Shown here piece by piece: positions 40,686 through 49,024 of a stretch of DNA of 56,923 nucleotides. The stretch lies in contig NZ_JOID01000034.1 in assembly GCF_000719865.1 (NCBI RefSeq), positions 1 to 56,923 on the forward strand, in the 5' to 3' direction. The first letter of the stretch is position 1, and each line of letters opens with the position of its first letter. Made by a program: the position numbers and the translations under genes. The notes under the pieces were generated by a model that saw nothing but the letters and a program-made list of their open reading frames with translations, did no database searches and was not told the DNA's origin. The DNA is from Streptomyces albus subsp. albus (GTDB taxonomy: Bacteria > Actinomycetota > Actinomycetes > Streptomycetales > Streptomycetaceae).

Positions 40686-40824
40686 AGCGGTCAGCCTAGG
40701 CCCGTGCGGGTGGGTCAACAGCTGTGGGCCGGCGGTCTCGCGCCGGCGTCCGCGCACCCGGCTACGCGCCAACCTCCTGGCTCCCAGCGGTTGTTGACTG
40801 CCTCGGGGCCCCGCACCTACGCTT

Positions 40825-40854
40825 GCCAACGAGCGTTGGCCAACAAGTGTTGGC
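40825..40854. promoter_or_regulatory. two overlapping TetR operators
   Basis: GCCAAC-GAGC-GTTGGC (40825-40840) and GCCAAC-AAGT-GTTGGC (40839-40854) are perfect palindromes with identical arms, centred 14 bases apart and sharing two bases. They suggest that two dimers bind cooperatively. Confidence 0.8.
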
Positions 40855-40932
40855 ACCGTAGTGCTGACATCACCGGCGGGCGCGGTCCCTCGGATCACCG
40901 CCGTACGACCGCGCCGTTCCCAGGAGGCGGAC

Positions 40933-42573
40933 ATGCGCACCCCCAGCACCACCTCGGACGTCCTCGTCGTCGGCGCCGGGCCCACCGGGCTGCTGCTGGC
41001 CGGTGATCTGGCCGCCGCCGGGCTCACCGTCACCGTCCTGGAGAAACGCCCCCCGGGCACCTCCAACCTGACCCGCGCCTTCGCCGTGCACGCTCGCACC
41101 CTGGAGCAGCTCGACGCCCGCGGCCTCGCGGACGAACTCGTCGCGGGCGGCACGCCCCTGCGTCGCGTCCAGCTCTTCGGCGACCTCGCTCTCGACTTCG
41201 GCGAACTCCCGAGCCGCTTCCCGTTCCTGCTGGTCACACCCCAGTACGAGGTGGAGCGGCTGCTGGAGCACCGCGCCGCGGAGCACGGGGTCCGCTTCCG
41301 GTACGGCTCCGAGGTGACCGGGGTGCGGCAGGACCCGGACGGCGCCGAGGCGACCGCCGCCGAGGGGGACGGCACGGCGACCCACCGTGCCCGCTACCTC
41401 GTCGGCACCGACGGCCACCGCAGCACCGTCCGCCGCGCTCTCGGACTGCCCTTCCCCGGCGGCTCCGTGATCCGCTCCCTCGTCCTGGCCGACGTACAGC
41501 TGGACCGCGGGCCGGCGGACCTGCTCGCGCTCCGGGGCGACGGCGAGGGCTTCGCGCTCGTCGTCCCGTTCGGCGACGGCTGGTACCGCGTGGGCGGCTG
41601 GAACCGGCGCCACCAGGTCCCCGACCACGCGCCGGTGGACCTGGCCGAGGTGCGGGACATCCTCCGCCGCGCGCTGGGCGACGACTTCGGGATGCGGGAC
41701 CCGCGCTGGCTGTCCCGCTTCCACAGCGAGGAACGCCAGGTCCCCGCCTACCGCACCGGCCGGGTGCTGCTGGCGGGCGACGCCGCCCACGTCCACTCCC
41801 CCGCCGGCGGCCAGGGCATGAACACCGGCCTGCAGGACGCGGCCAATCTCGGCTGGAAGCTCACCGCCGTCCTCCGCGACGGGGCGCCCGGCACCCTGCT
41901 GGACAGCTACCACGAGGAACGGCATCCGGTCGGCCGCATGGTGCTCCGCAGCAGCGGCGCGATCCTGCGCCTGGCGACGGCGCGCGTCCCGTCCGGGCCC
42001 GGCCTGCGCCGGCTGGCCGCGCTCATCGCCGGCCGGGCCCGCCCCGTCACCCGGCGCGCGCTCGGCAGCGTCACCGGCATTGGCATCGCCTACGGTGCCG
42101 GACGCGGGGCGCACGCCCTGACGGGCAAGCGCGCCCCGGACCTCCGGCTCGCCGTACCCGCCCGCCCGGCCCCGGACAGGGCCGCGGCGGACGGTGCGAC
42201 GGGCAGCCCGGGGGACGGCGCGACGGGTGCCCCGGCCCCCGGCGCCGCCGTCTCCGGGGGCGCCGCTGCGGCGGAGGCCGCTGCGGGCACGGCCGCCCCC
42301 GCCCGGCTCTACGAAGCCCTGCGCGGGGGCGTGTTCGTCCTCGTCACCCCGGCCGCCGGGGCGGAACGGGCAGATCTGCGCGATGCCCTGACCGGCTACG
42401 AGAGCCGGGTCCGGACCGTGCACTGGGCGGGCGGCCGGCGCACCTCCCTGCTCGTCCGCCCCGACGGTTACGTCGCTTGGGCCTCGGACGCCCCGTCCCC
42501 GCCCCCGTCCGCGCTGCGTGCGGTCCTCCACCGCTGGGCCGGACCGCCGTCCCCGCCGCGGCCAGGCGCCTGA
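40933..42573 (+). CDS. class A FAD-dependent aromatic monooxygenase
   Basis: A 546-residue flavoprotein hydroxylase of the type that acts on polyketides, phenols or rifampicin. The FAD motif is VLVVGAGPTGLLLAGDLAAA. The DG motif is YLVGTDGHRSTVRRALG, and GDAAHVHSPAGGQGMNTGL binds the ribityl chain. A thioredoxin-like C-terminal domain (about 420-546) is preceded by an Ala/Gly-rich linker. The ATG at 40933 has AGGAGG at 5 bases. Controlled by the divergent TetR gene, it may detoxify an aromatic compound or drug. Confidence 0.9.
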   Translation: MRTPSTTSDVLVVGAGPTGLLLAGDLAAAGLTVTVLEKRPPGTSNLTRAFAVHARTLEQLDARGLADELVAGGTPLRRVQLFGDLALDFGELPSRFPFLLVTPQYEVERLLEHRAAEHGVRFRYGSEVTGVRQDPDGAEATAAEGDGTATHRARYLVGTDGHRSTVRRALGLPFPGGSVIRSLVLADVQLDRGPADLLALRGDGEGFALVVPFGDGWYRVGGWNRRHQVPDHAPVDLAEVRDILRRALGDDFGMRDPRWLSRFHSEERQVPAYRTGRVLLAGDAAHVHSPAGGQGMNTGLQDAANLGWKLTAVLRDGAPGTLLDSYHEERHPVGRMVLRSSGAILRLATARVPSGPGLRRLAALIAGRARPVTRRALGSVTGIGIAYGAGRGAHALTGKRAPDLRLAVPARPAPDRAAADGATGSPGDGATGAPAPGAAVSGGAAAAEAAAGTAAPARLYEALRGGVFVLVTPAAGAERADLRDALTGYESRVRTVHWAGGRRTSLLVRPDGYVAWASDAPSPPPSALRAVLHRWAGPPSPPRPGA

Positions 42574-42854
42574 CCGGCTGGTCGATCCGGGCCCCGGCCC
42601 GCCCCCGTGACCGTGCACAGGGGCGGCGCAGAGGCGGAGGCAGGGCCCGCGGCCACAACCGCGACCGGGCAGGGACCCGAGCCGGAGCAGGGCCGCAGCC
42701 GTGACCGGACAGCGATCGGTAGGGAGCGGAAACCGGAGCCGACCGAGCCGCAGTGAGGCCGGACCGGAGCCGCGACAGAACCGGAGCAGGGCCGGAGCCG
42801 GACCCGGGCCCGACCGGGGCAGGCACCCCGGGCCGGAAGCACCGCCGGCCCGAA
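42574..42854. other. intergenic region with degenerate ACCGGAGC-type repeats
   Basis: About 280 bases between the monooxygenase and the antiporter, with loosely repeated CCGGAGC and GACCGGAGC units and no convincing gene. Confidence 0.4.
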
Positions 42855-42869
42855 GCGCCCCCGGGGCGC
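42855..42869 (-). terminator. antiporter terminator
   Basis: GCGCCCC and GGGGCGC around one C, 23 bases after the antiporter stop. A second possible fold (GGCGCCCCGGG) follows closely. Confidence 0.4.
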
Positions 42870-42891
42870 GCCACTGTCCCGGCGCCCCGGG

Positions 42892-44118
42892 TCAGGGCTT
42901 GCTGCCCGCCGCGGCCGAGGCGTCCGTACCGGCGCCGCCGTCCGCGGCCGCCGCCGGGGGCTTCCCGCCGCCGCGCAGCCGCATGGCGACCGGCTCGGCG
43001 TAACGGGCCGTCAGCGGGCCGATGATGACGAGCAGCAGCACATACGCCGTGGCCAGGGCGCCCAGCTGCGGCTCGACACCGGCGGCGATCGCGAGCCCCG
43101 CGATGACGATGGAGAACTCGCCGCGGGCCACCAGCGCGCCCCCGGCCCGCCAGCGGCCCTTCTCGCCGATCTTCGCCCGCCTCGCCGCCCAGTACCCCGT
43201 GGCGATCTTGGTTCCGGCGGTGAGAACCGCCAGGATCAGCGCCGGGATGATCACCGGCGGAATCGTCTGCGGATCGGTGTGCAGCCCGAAGAAGACGAAG
43301 AAGACCGCGGCGAAGAGATCCCGGAGCGGGACCAGCACCGCGTGCGCTCCCTCCGCCACCTCACCGGAGAGCGCGATGCCGACCAGGAACGCGCCGACCG
43401 CCGCCGACACCTGCAGGTGCTGGGCGATGCCCGCCACCAGCAGCGTCAGCCCCAGCACCACCAGCAGCAGCTTCTCCGGGTCGTCGCTGGAGACGAAACG
43501 CGAGATGACCCGGCCGTAGCGGACCGCGGCGAAGAGCACGAGACCCGCGACACCCAGCGCGATGCCGAGCGTCACACTGCCGGCCGCGATGCTCAGCCCC
43601 GACAGCAGCGCCGTGAGCAGCGGCAGATAAACCGCCATCGCCAGGTCCTCCATGACCAGGACGCTGAGGATGACCGGCGTCTCCCGGTTACCGACCCGCC
43701 CGAGGTCGCCCAGCACCTTGGCGATGACCCCCGAGGAGGAGATCCAGGTGACGCCCGCCAGCACCACGGCGGCGACCGGACCCCAGCCCATCAGCAGGGC
43801 CGCGGCCGCGCCGGGCAGCGCGTTGAGGACGAAGTCGACGATCCCGGCCGGGTACTGCTTGCGGAGATTGCCCACCAGGTCGGCGGCGGTGTACTCCAAA
43901 CCGAGCATCAGCAGCAGCAGGACGACGCCGATCTCCGACGCCTGGGCGACGAACTCCTCGCTCGCGCCCAGCGGAAGCAGCCCGCCCTGCCCGAAGGCGA
44001 GACCGGCGAGGAGGTAGAGCGGGATCGGCGAGAAGCCGTAGCGGCCGGCGAACCGGCCCAGCAGGCCCAGCACGAGGATGAGGCCGCCGAGTTCGATCAG
44101 GAATATGGCTCCGTGCAT
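42892..44118 (-). CDS. monovalent cation:proton antiporter (CPA2, KhtU-like)
   Basis: A 408-residue membrane antiporter with about twelve helices, of the KefB/KhtU group. LVMEDLAMAVYLPLL carries the acidic residue of the ion site, and ITGVTWISSSGVIAK-like VTWISSSGVIAKVLGDL the conserved polar helix. No NAD-binding RCK domain is fused to it; the short tail is Ala/Gly-rich. The regulatory subunit gene ends 4 bases upstream, as in khtTU. It would expel K+ or Na+ in exchange for H+. Start ATG at 44118; the upstream frame lies inside the neighbour. Confidence 0.9.
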   Translation of the reverse strand: MHGAIFLIELGGLILVLGLLGRFAGRYGFSPIPLYLLAGLAFGQGGLLPLGASEEFVAQASEIGVVLLLLMLGLEYTAADLVGNLRKQYPAGIVDFVLNALPGAAAALLMGWGPVAAVVLAGVTWISSSGVIAKVLGDLGRVGNRETPVILSVLVMEDLAMAVYLPLLTALLSGLSIAAGSVTLGIALGVAGLVLFAAVRYGRVISRFVSSDDPEKLLLVVLGLTLLVAGIAQHLQVSAAVGAFLVGIALSGEVAEGAHAVLVPLRDLFAAVFFVFFGLHTDPQTIPPVIIPALILAVLTAGTKIATGYWAARRAKIGEKGRWRAGGALVARGEFSIVIAGLAIAAGVEPQLGALATAYVLLLVIIGPLTARYAEPVAMRLRGGGKPPAAAADGGAGTDASAAAGSKP

Positions 44119-44122
44119 GCGC

Positions 44123-44608
44123 TCATTCCCGTTCGAGGATCGCGGCGGCGGCGTCCACACCCTCGCGGGTGCCGATGACGATGAGCGTGTCACCCCCGGC
44201 CAGGCGGAAGTCGGGGGTCGGCGAGGGGATCGCCTCGGAACGGCGCAGCACGGCGACGATGGAGACGCCCGTCTCGGTGCGGAGGCAGGTGTCGCCCAGC
44301 ACGCGGCCGTTCCAGTGCGAGGACCCGCCGAGCGGAATGCGCTCGGCGACCAGGCCCAGGTCCGTGGTGTAGAGCAGGCTCGGGCTGTGGTCCTGCGGGG
44401 TCAGCACGTCCGCGATGAGGGCCGCCTCCGAGCCGGTGAGGCGCAGCGACAGCGCGCAGGCGTCGGGGTCGTCGGACCGGTAGGCGTTGAAGCTGCGGGT
44501 GCCGTCCCGGTTGGCGATCACGGACAGATGGCGCTGCTCGCGCGTGGTCAGGTCGTACTGGACACCAATACCGGGCAGCGGTGTCGTGCTCATGCGTGGT
44601 GCCGGCAC
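44123..44608 (-). CDS. antiporter regulatory subunit with TrkA-C domain (KhtT-like)
   Basis: A 161-residue cytoplasmic protein. The N-terminal part (LPGIGVQYDLTTREQRHLSV) is typical of KhtT-like subunits. The C-terminal RCK_C/TrkA-C domain is about 85-155 (TETGVSIVAVLRRSEAIPSP, GDTLIVIGTREGVD). It probably gates the antiporter encoded 4 bases downstream. I start at GTG 44608 because AGAGGGGG lies 6 bases upstream; ATG 44593 is five codons later and lacks a ribosome site. Confidence 0.88.
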   Translation of the reverse strand: MPAPRMSTTPLPGIGVQYDLTTREQRHLSVIANRDGTRSFNAYRSDDPDACALSLRLTGSEAALIADVLTPQDHSPSLLYTTDLGLVAERIPLGGSSHWNGRVLGDTCLRTETGVSIVAVLRRSEAIPSPTPDFRLAGGDTLIVIGTREGVDAAAAILERE

Positions 44609-44917
44609 GGTGGACCCCCTCTTTCCGGCCTCACTGGGCCGATGTCGCTGGACGAGGACGCGGCCGCATCGGCGGGGCCACGCCCACAGAACCCTGCCAC
44701 ACGGCCCCGCGGCGCCCGACGCCGCCGGTCGGCCGCCGGAACCCGGTCCGTCCGGCGATGCCGCACGACCGCACCCTTTCCCAGCCGCCCGCCGGTCCGC
44801 GCCGTCGCCGGCCAGGCGTCCCCCGATCGGACCCTCCGCTGATCCTTTTCGCAGCGGCATATCCTGCGTGCGGACGATCGACGATCACAGCCGAGCCCGG
44901 CTCGCAACGGAGGCACC
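44609..44917. other. divergent promoter region, antiporter operon / SDR
   Basis: About 310 bases without a gene. TATCCT near 44858 could be a -10 for the plus-strand SDR gene. A GATCGACGATC motif (about 44875-44885) follows it. No clear -35 is visible. Confidence 0.4.
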
Positions 44918-45673
44918 ATGAGCACGCGTACCGCAGTCGTCACCGGCGCCAGCGGCGGAATCGGCGCGGCGACCACCCGCAAGCTGGCCGAGGCCGGCTA
45001 CCGGGTGCTGCTCACCGCGCGCCGCGCGGACCGCGTCGAGGCGCTCGCGGCCGACCTGACGGCCGCCGGCCTGGAGGCGGCCGCCCACCCCCTCGACGTC
45101 ACGGACCGCGCGGCGGTCGACGCCTTCGCCGCCTCCCTGGACCGCTGCGACGTGCTGGTCAACAACGCCGGCGGCGCGCTGGGCCTCGACCCGGTGGCCA
45201 CCGGCGACCCGGCCGACTGGCGTGCGATGTACGAGGTGAACGTCCTCGGCGTCCTGCACGTCACCCAGGCGCTGCTGCCCGCCCTCACCGCCTCCGGCGA
45301 CGGCACGGTCGTCGTACTCAGCTCCACCGCGGGGCACGGCACCTACGAGGGCGGCGGCGGCTACGTGGCCGCCAAGCACGGCGCCCACGCCCTGGCGGAG
45401 ACCCTCCGGCTGGAGCTGTGCGGCGAGCCGGTCCGGGTGATCGAGGTGGCCCCCGGCATGGTGCGGACCGACGAGTTCGCGCTGACCCGCTTCCGCGGGG
45501 ACGAGGAGCGGGCGGCGGCCGTCTACGCGGGTGTGGCGGAGCCGCTGACCGCTGAGGACGTGGCCGACACCGTGGCGTGGGCGGTCACCCGCCCCTCGCA
45601 CGTCAACATCGACCTGCTCATCGTCCGGCCGCGCGCGCAGGCCTCCAACACCAAGGTGCACCGGGAGAGTTGA
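44918..45673 (+). CDS. short-chain dehydrogenase/reductase (YdfG-like)
   Basis: A 251-residue SDR. TGASGGIGAATTRKLAEAG binds NADP, with Arg-Arg after strand 2 (TARRADR) favouring NADP over NAD. VLVNNAGGALG, the catalytic Ser in VVLSSTAGH and GGYVAAKHGAHAL with Tyr and Lys complete the site. It resembles enzymes that oxidise serine-type or 3-hydroxy acids (YdfG group), but the substrate is not certain. The ATG has CGGAGG upstream. Confidence 0.9.
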   Translation: MSTRTAVVTGASGGIGAATTRKLAEAGYRVLLTARRADRVEALAADLTAAGLEAAAHPLDVTDRAAVDAFAASLDRCDVLVNNAGGALGLDPVATGDPADWRAMYEVNVLGVLHVTQALLPALTASGDGTVVVLSSTAGHGTYEGGGGYVAAKHGAHALAETLRLELCGEPVRVIEVAPGMVRTDEFALTRFRGDEERAAAVYAGVAEPLTAEDVADTVAWAVTRPSHVNIDLLIVRPRAQASNTKVHRES

Positions 45674-45686
45674 GAGGCGGGAGCCC

Positions 45687-45712
45687 GGGCCCGGACGCAC
45701 GGGTCCGGGCCC
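45687..45712. terminator. bidirectional terminator, SDR/rtcB
   Basis: GGGCCCGGAC and GTCCGGGCCC arms with a 6-base loop between two convergent genes. Confidence 0.7.
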
Positions 45713-45718
45713 CGGGCC

Positions 45719-46912
45719 TCATCCCTTCACGCAGATGACCTGCTTGAGCTTGGCCACGACCTCCACCAGATCGCGCTGCTGGTCGATGACCTGCTCGATC
45801 GGCTTGTACGCGGCCGGGATCTCGTCCACGACCCCGGAGTCCTTGCGGCACTCCACGCCCCGGGTCTGCTCCTCCAGATCCCGGGCCGTGTACCGCCGCT
45901 TGGCGGCGTTGCGGCTCATCCGCCGGCCCGCGCCGTGGGAGGCGGAGTTGAAGGACGCCTCGTTGCCGAGCCCGCGCACGATGTACGAACCGGTGCCCAT
46001 CGAGCCCGGGATGATGCCGTGGTCGCCACCGCCCGCGCGGATCGCTCCCTTCCGGGTGACCAGCAGGTCCATGCCGTCGTACCGCTCCTCGGCCACGTAG
46101 TTATGGTGGCATGAGATGACCGGCTCGAAGACGGGCCGCGCCTTCTTGAACTCCTTGCGCACCACGTCCTGGAAGATCCCCATCATGATCGCGCGGTTGT
46201 GCTGGGCGTACTCCTGCGCCCAGAACAGGTCGTTGCGGTACGCCGCCATCTGCGGGGTGTCCGCGACGAAGACGGCGAGGTCCCGGTCGACGAGGCCCTG
46301 GTTGTGCGGCAGCCCCCGCGCGACGCCGATGTGGTGCTCGGCCAGCTCCTTGCCGATGTTGCGCGAGCCGGAGTGCAGCATCAGCCAGACGGTGCCGGAC
46401 TCGTCCAGGCAGAACTCGATGAAGTGGTTGCCCGAACCGAGCGAACCCATCTGCCTGGCCGCCCGGTCCCGGCGGAACCGCACCGCCTCGGCCACCCCGT
46501 CGAAGCGGGACCAGAAGTCGTCCCAGCCCGCCGTCGGGAAGCCGTGCAGCCGCCCCGGGTCGACGGGGTCGTCGTGCATGCCCCGCCCCACCGGTATCGC
46601 CTGCTCGATCTTCGACCGCAGCCGGGAGAGATCGCCGGGCAGATCGTTGGCGGTCAGCGAGGTCTTCACCGCCGACATCCCGCAGCCGATGTCCACCCCG
46701 ACCGCGGCCGGGCAGACGGCGCCGCGCATCGCGATCACCGAGCCGACCGTCGCGCCCTTGCCGTAGTGCACGTCGGGCATCACCGCGAGGCCCTTGATCC
46801 AGGGCAGCGTGGCGACGTTCTCCAGCTGGCGCATCGCGCCGTCCTCCACCGTCGCCGGGTCGGCCCACATGCGGATCGGCACCCGCGCGCCGGGCAGCTC
46901 GGTGTATCCCAC
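45719..46912 (-). CDS. rtcB: RNA-splicing ligase RtcB
   Basis: A 397-residue GTP- and Mn2+-dependent RNA ligase that joins 2',3'-cyclic-phosphate (or 3'-phosphate) and 5'-OH ends. VGVDIGCGMSAV supplies the Mn2+-binding Asp74 and Cys77. MGSLGSGNHFIEF and LHSGSRNIGKELAEHHI bind metal and phosphate. The guanylated His is in SASHGAGRRMSR. I chose GTG at 46912 because GAGGA lies just upstream and the length matches the bacterial enzyme; the open frame goes on to 47389. No rtcA or archease gene is adjacent. It could repair tRNA or rRNA cut by ribonucleases, for example the PIN toxin in this window (inference). Confidence 0.95.
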   Translation of the reverse strand: MGYTELPGARVPIRMWADPATVEDGAMRQLENVATLPWIKGLAVMPDVHYGKGATVGSVIAMRGAVCPAAVGVDIGCGMSAVKTSLTANDLPGDLSRLRSKIEQAIPVGRGMHDDPVDPGRLHGFPTAGWDDFWSRFDGVAEAVRFRRDRAARQMGSLGSGNHFIEFCLDESGTVWLMLHSGSRNIGKELAEHHIGVARGLPHNQGLVDRDLAVFVADTPQMAAYRNDLFWAQEYAQHNRAIMMGIFQDVVRKEFKKARPVFEPVISCHHNYVAEERYDGMDLLVTRKGAIRAGGGDHGIIPGSMGTGSYIVRGLGNEASFNSASHGAGRRMSRNAAKRRYTARDLEEQTRGVECRKDSGVVDEIPAAYKPIEQVIDQQRDLVEVVAKLKQVICVKG

Positions 46913-47117
46913 GACGTCCTCGATTCCCCCGCCGGCCGGGCTCTCCCCCGTAACCGGAACTGATGTCTCCCGCTGATCGAAAGCACACGGCACAAATCCC
47001 TGCATCCCCCCGGATAACCGGCATCGGCCCGGCGGAGGCGGCGGCGCGTGCGGTACACATTGTCTCCATCGGCCGCCGACCGGCGGCAACCACTTTTCCC
47101 GAAGGGAGCCGGGCACC

Positions 47118-48062
47118 GTGCAGCGATGGGCGTACGGAACGAGCGCCGTGGCAGCCGTGCTGCTGGTGGGGCTGACGGGCTGCACCGGCTCCTCCGGTGA
47201 CGACGGCGGGGCCGGCTCCGAGCAGGGCGGCCCCTCCGCCACCTCCTCCGCCGAGCCCGGCAAGTACCGCACCCTCCCCGAGGCCTGCGGCGCCGTCGGG
47301 CGCGGCACCCTGCGCGCCCTCCTCCCCGGCATCGACGGCCTGGACAGCGCGAAGCGCGAGAAGGCGTACGACGGCCAGCCGGCGCTCACCTACGACACCG
47401 ACCGCCGCACCGGCTGCCGCTGGACCACCGGACTGCCCGACGGCACCCGCAACCTGGTCATCGACTTCGAACGGGTCGTCTCCTACGACCCGGCCCTCAG
47501 CGACGACGACCGCGCGCAGCAGCTGTACGACAAGAAGGCCGCCGCTGCCGGCATTCCCGCTCCCGTCGACGAGAAGCCGGACGACGGCAAGCCCTCCGCC
47601 GCCGCCTCCGAGTCCGAGGCCGGGAAGGCCGACCCGGCGCGGACCACGGGCGCGGCGGGGGACGAGCGGGACGAAGGGGACAAGGGGGCCGAGGACGGGA
47701 AGGGCAAGGGGGGCGGGGGAGCCACCGGGGACAAGAGCGGCGACAACGGCACCAATGGAACAGACGGGAAAAAGGGCGAGAAGGGCTCCGAATCGCCCGA
47801 TCCCTCCGCGTCCGCCGACCCCGCCACCGCCCCCCGCGCCCTCGACGGACTGGGTGATGTCGCTTACATCGACGACCACCTCGGCACCGCCGATTCCGGC
47901 GCCCACCGCGACATCACGATCGTCTTCCGGGCCTCGAACGTCCTGGTGACCATCACGTACGACCAGTGGTCCACGCACCGTTCGGACATTCCGGGGAGCA
48001 AGGAGCTCCAAGCCAAGGCGCAGCGCCTGGCGCGTGAGCTGTCGGACACCTTCGACGCATGA
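47118..48062 (+). CDS. DUF3558-like lipoprotein with charged Gly-rich insert
   Basis: A 314-residue exported lipoprotein. The signal peptide ends at lipobox GLTGC with Cys22. The conserved part is KYRTLPEACGAVGRGTLRAL and TGCRWTTGLPDG, as in the DUF3558 group. A segment of about 90 residues (KGAEDGKGKGGGGATGDKSG and neighbours) is collagen-like in composition and absent from the paralogue that follows. The GTG start has AGGGAG 9 bases upstream. It is divergent from rtcB. Function unknown. Confidence 0.8.
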   Translation: MQRWAYGTSAVAAVLLVGLTGCTGSSGDDGGAGSEQGGPSATSSAEPGKYRTLPEACGAVGRGTLRALLPGIDGLDSAKREKAYDGQPALTYDTDRRTGCRWTTGLPDGTRNLVIDFERVVSYDPALSDDDRAQQLYDKKAAAAGIPAPVDEKPDDGKPSAAASESEAGKADPARTTGAAGDERDEGDKGAEDGKGKGGGGATGDKSGDNGTNGTDGKKGEKGSESPDPSASADPATAPRALDGLGDVAYIDDHLGTADSGAHRDITIVFRASNVLVTITYDQWSTHRSDIPGSKELQAKAQRLARELSDTFDA

Positions 48063-48149
48063 CCGCCACCCACCCCGCCGTCCTCCCTTACGGTGGTGCG
48101 GCGTACGGGTGGCACCACCGCCCCTGGATGACAGATGAGCGAAGGAACC

Positions 48150-48833
48150 ATGCACAGACAAGCCACGCGACTCCTCGCCGCCGCAGCCGTCATACCCATG
48201 ATGTTCGTCGCCGGCTGCTCCTCGGACTCCGGTGACAAGGCCGACGACAAGCCGTCCACGCCGTCGGCGGAGACGAGCGCCTCGCCGACCGTGGCCCCCG
48301 CGAAGTACGCCGAACTCCCCAAGGCGTGCAAGGCCGTCGGCAAGGACACCGTCGAGGACCTCGTCCCCAAGGCCGACAGCAAGTCCGGCACGGCCGGGAA
48401 GTCGAGCGACATCAACGCGCGCAGCACCTGCTCCTGGTACGGCCTCGACGGTTTCCAGTACCGCTGGCTGGACATCTCCCTGCAGCGCTTCGAGTCCGAC
48501 CCGACACTGGGCAGCGCCGAGTCGCGCGCCCAGCAGTACTTCACCAAGCAGGTCGGCGACGCCAAGTCCGTCAAGGGCGGCAAGGATGTGAAGAACGCGA
48601 CACCGGCCGGCATCGGCGACCAGGCGGCCACCGTGCGCTACGACATCACCAAGGACGGCGACGGCTTCAAGAACCAGACTGTCGTCACCCGCACCGAGAA
48701 CGTCGTCATCACGCTGAACTACAACGGCGCCGGCTACGAGGACGCCAAGCCCCCGAAGGCCGACGAGCTGCTCAAGGACGCCGAGAAGGCCGCCAAGGAG
48801 GCGGTCGAGGCCGTCGCCGACGCCAATAAGTGA
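48150..48833 (+). CDS. DUF3558-like lipoprotein, paralogue
   Basis: A 227-residue lipoprotein with lipobox FVAGC (Cys23). It shares KYAELPKACKAVGKDTVEDL and a later CSWYGLDG with the previous gene, so the pair arose by duplication. The two conserved Cys in the mature part could form a disulfide. ATG 48150 has GAAGGA 4 bases upstream; ATG 48135 is also in frame. Function unknown. Confidence 0.82.
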   Translation: MHRQATRLLAAAAVIPMMFVAGCSSDSGDKADDKPSTPSAETSASPTVAPAKYAELPKACKAVGKDTVEDLVPKADSKSGTAGKSSDINARSTCSWYGLDGFQYRWLDISLQRFESDPTLGSAESRAQQYFTKQVGDAKSVKGGKDVKNATPAGIGDQAATVRYDITKDGDGFKNQTVVTRTENVVITLNYNGAGYEDAKPPKADELLKDAEKAAKEAVEAVADANK

Positions 48834-48866
48834 GGGCCCTGTGAGAGCTGGGCACCTCCCCGCTGC

Positions 48867-48908
48867 GATTCCGCTGAGATTCCGCTGAGATTCCGCTGAG
48901 ATTCCGCG
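48867..48908. repeat. 11-bp tandem repeat GATTCCGCTGA
   Basis: Three perfect copies (48867, 48878, 48889) and a partial fourth. The region is intergenic, and 11 is not a multiple of 3. Confidence 0.85.
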
Positions 48909-48930
48909 CGTAACCGGGGGATACCGCCCG

Positions 48931-48961
48931 GGAGCCCGGGCCCGCGACGGGTCCGGGCTCC
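48931..48961 (+). terminator. terminator of the lipoprotein genes
   Basis: Fourteen-base arms (GGAGCCCGGGCCCG and CGGGTCCGGGCTCC, one G-U pair) around CGA, about 100 bases after the second lipoprotein stop. Confidence 0.6.
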
Positions 48962-49024
48962 TCGCACTCGCACACATGTGCCAGGCTGTGCCCGCCAGTT
49001 CTCGAAGCCGGAAGGGGAGCGCGG

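Noticed and set aside
48867..48908. Possible CRISPR-like array
   Set aside because: The copies are adjacent with no spacers and are only 11 bp long.
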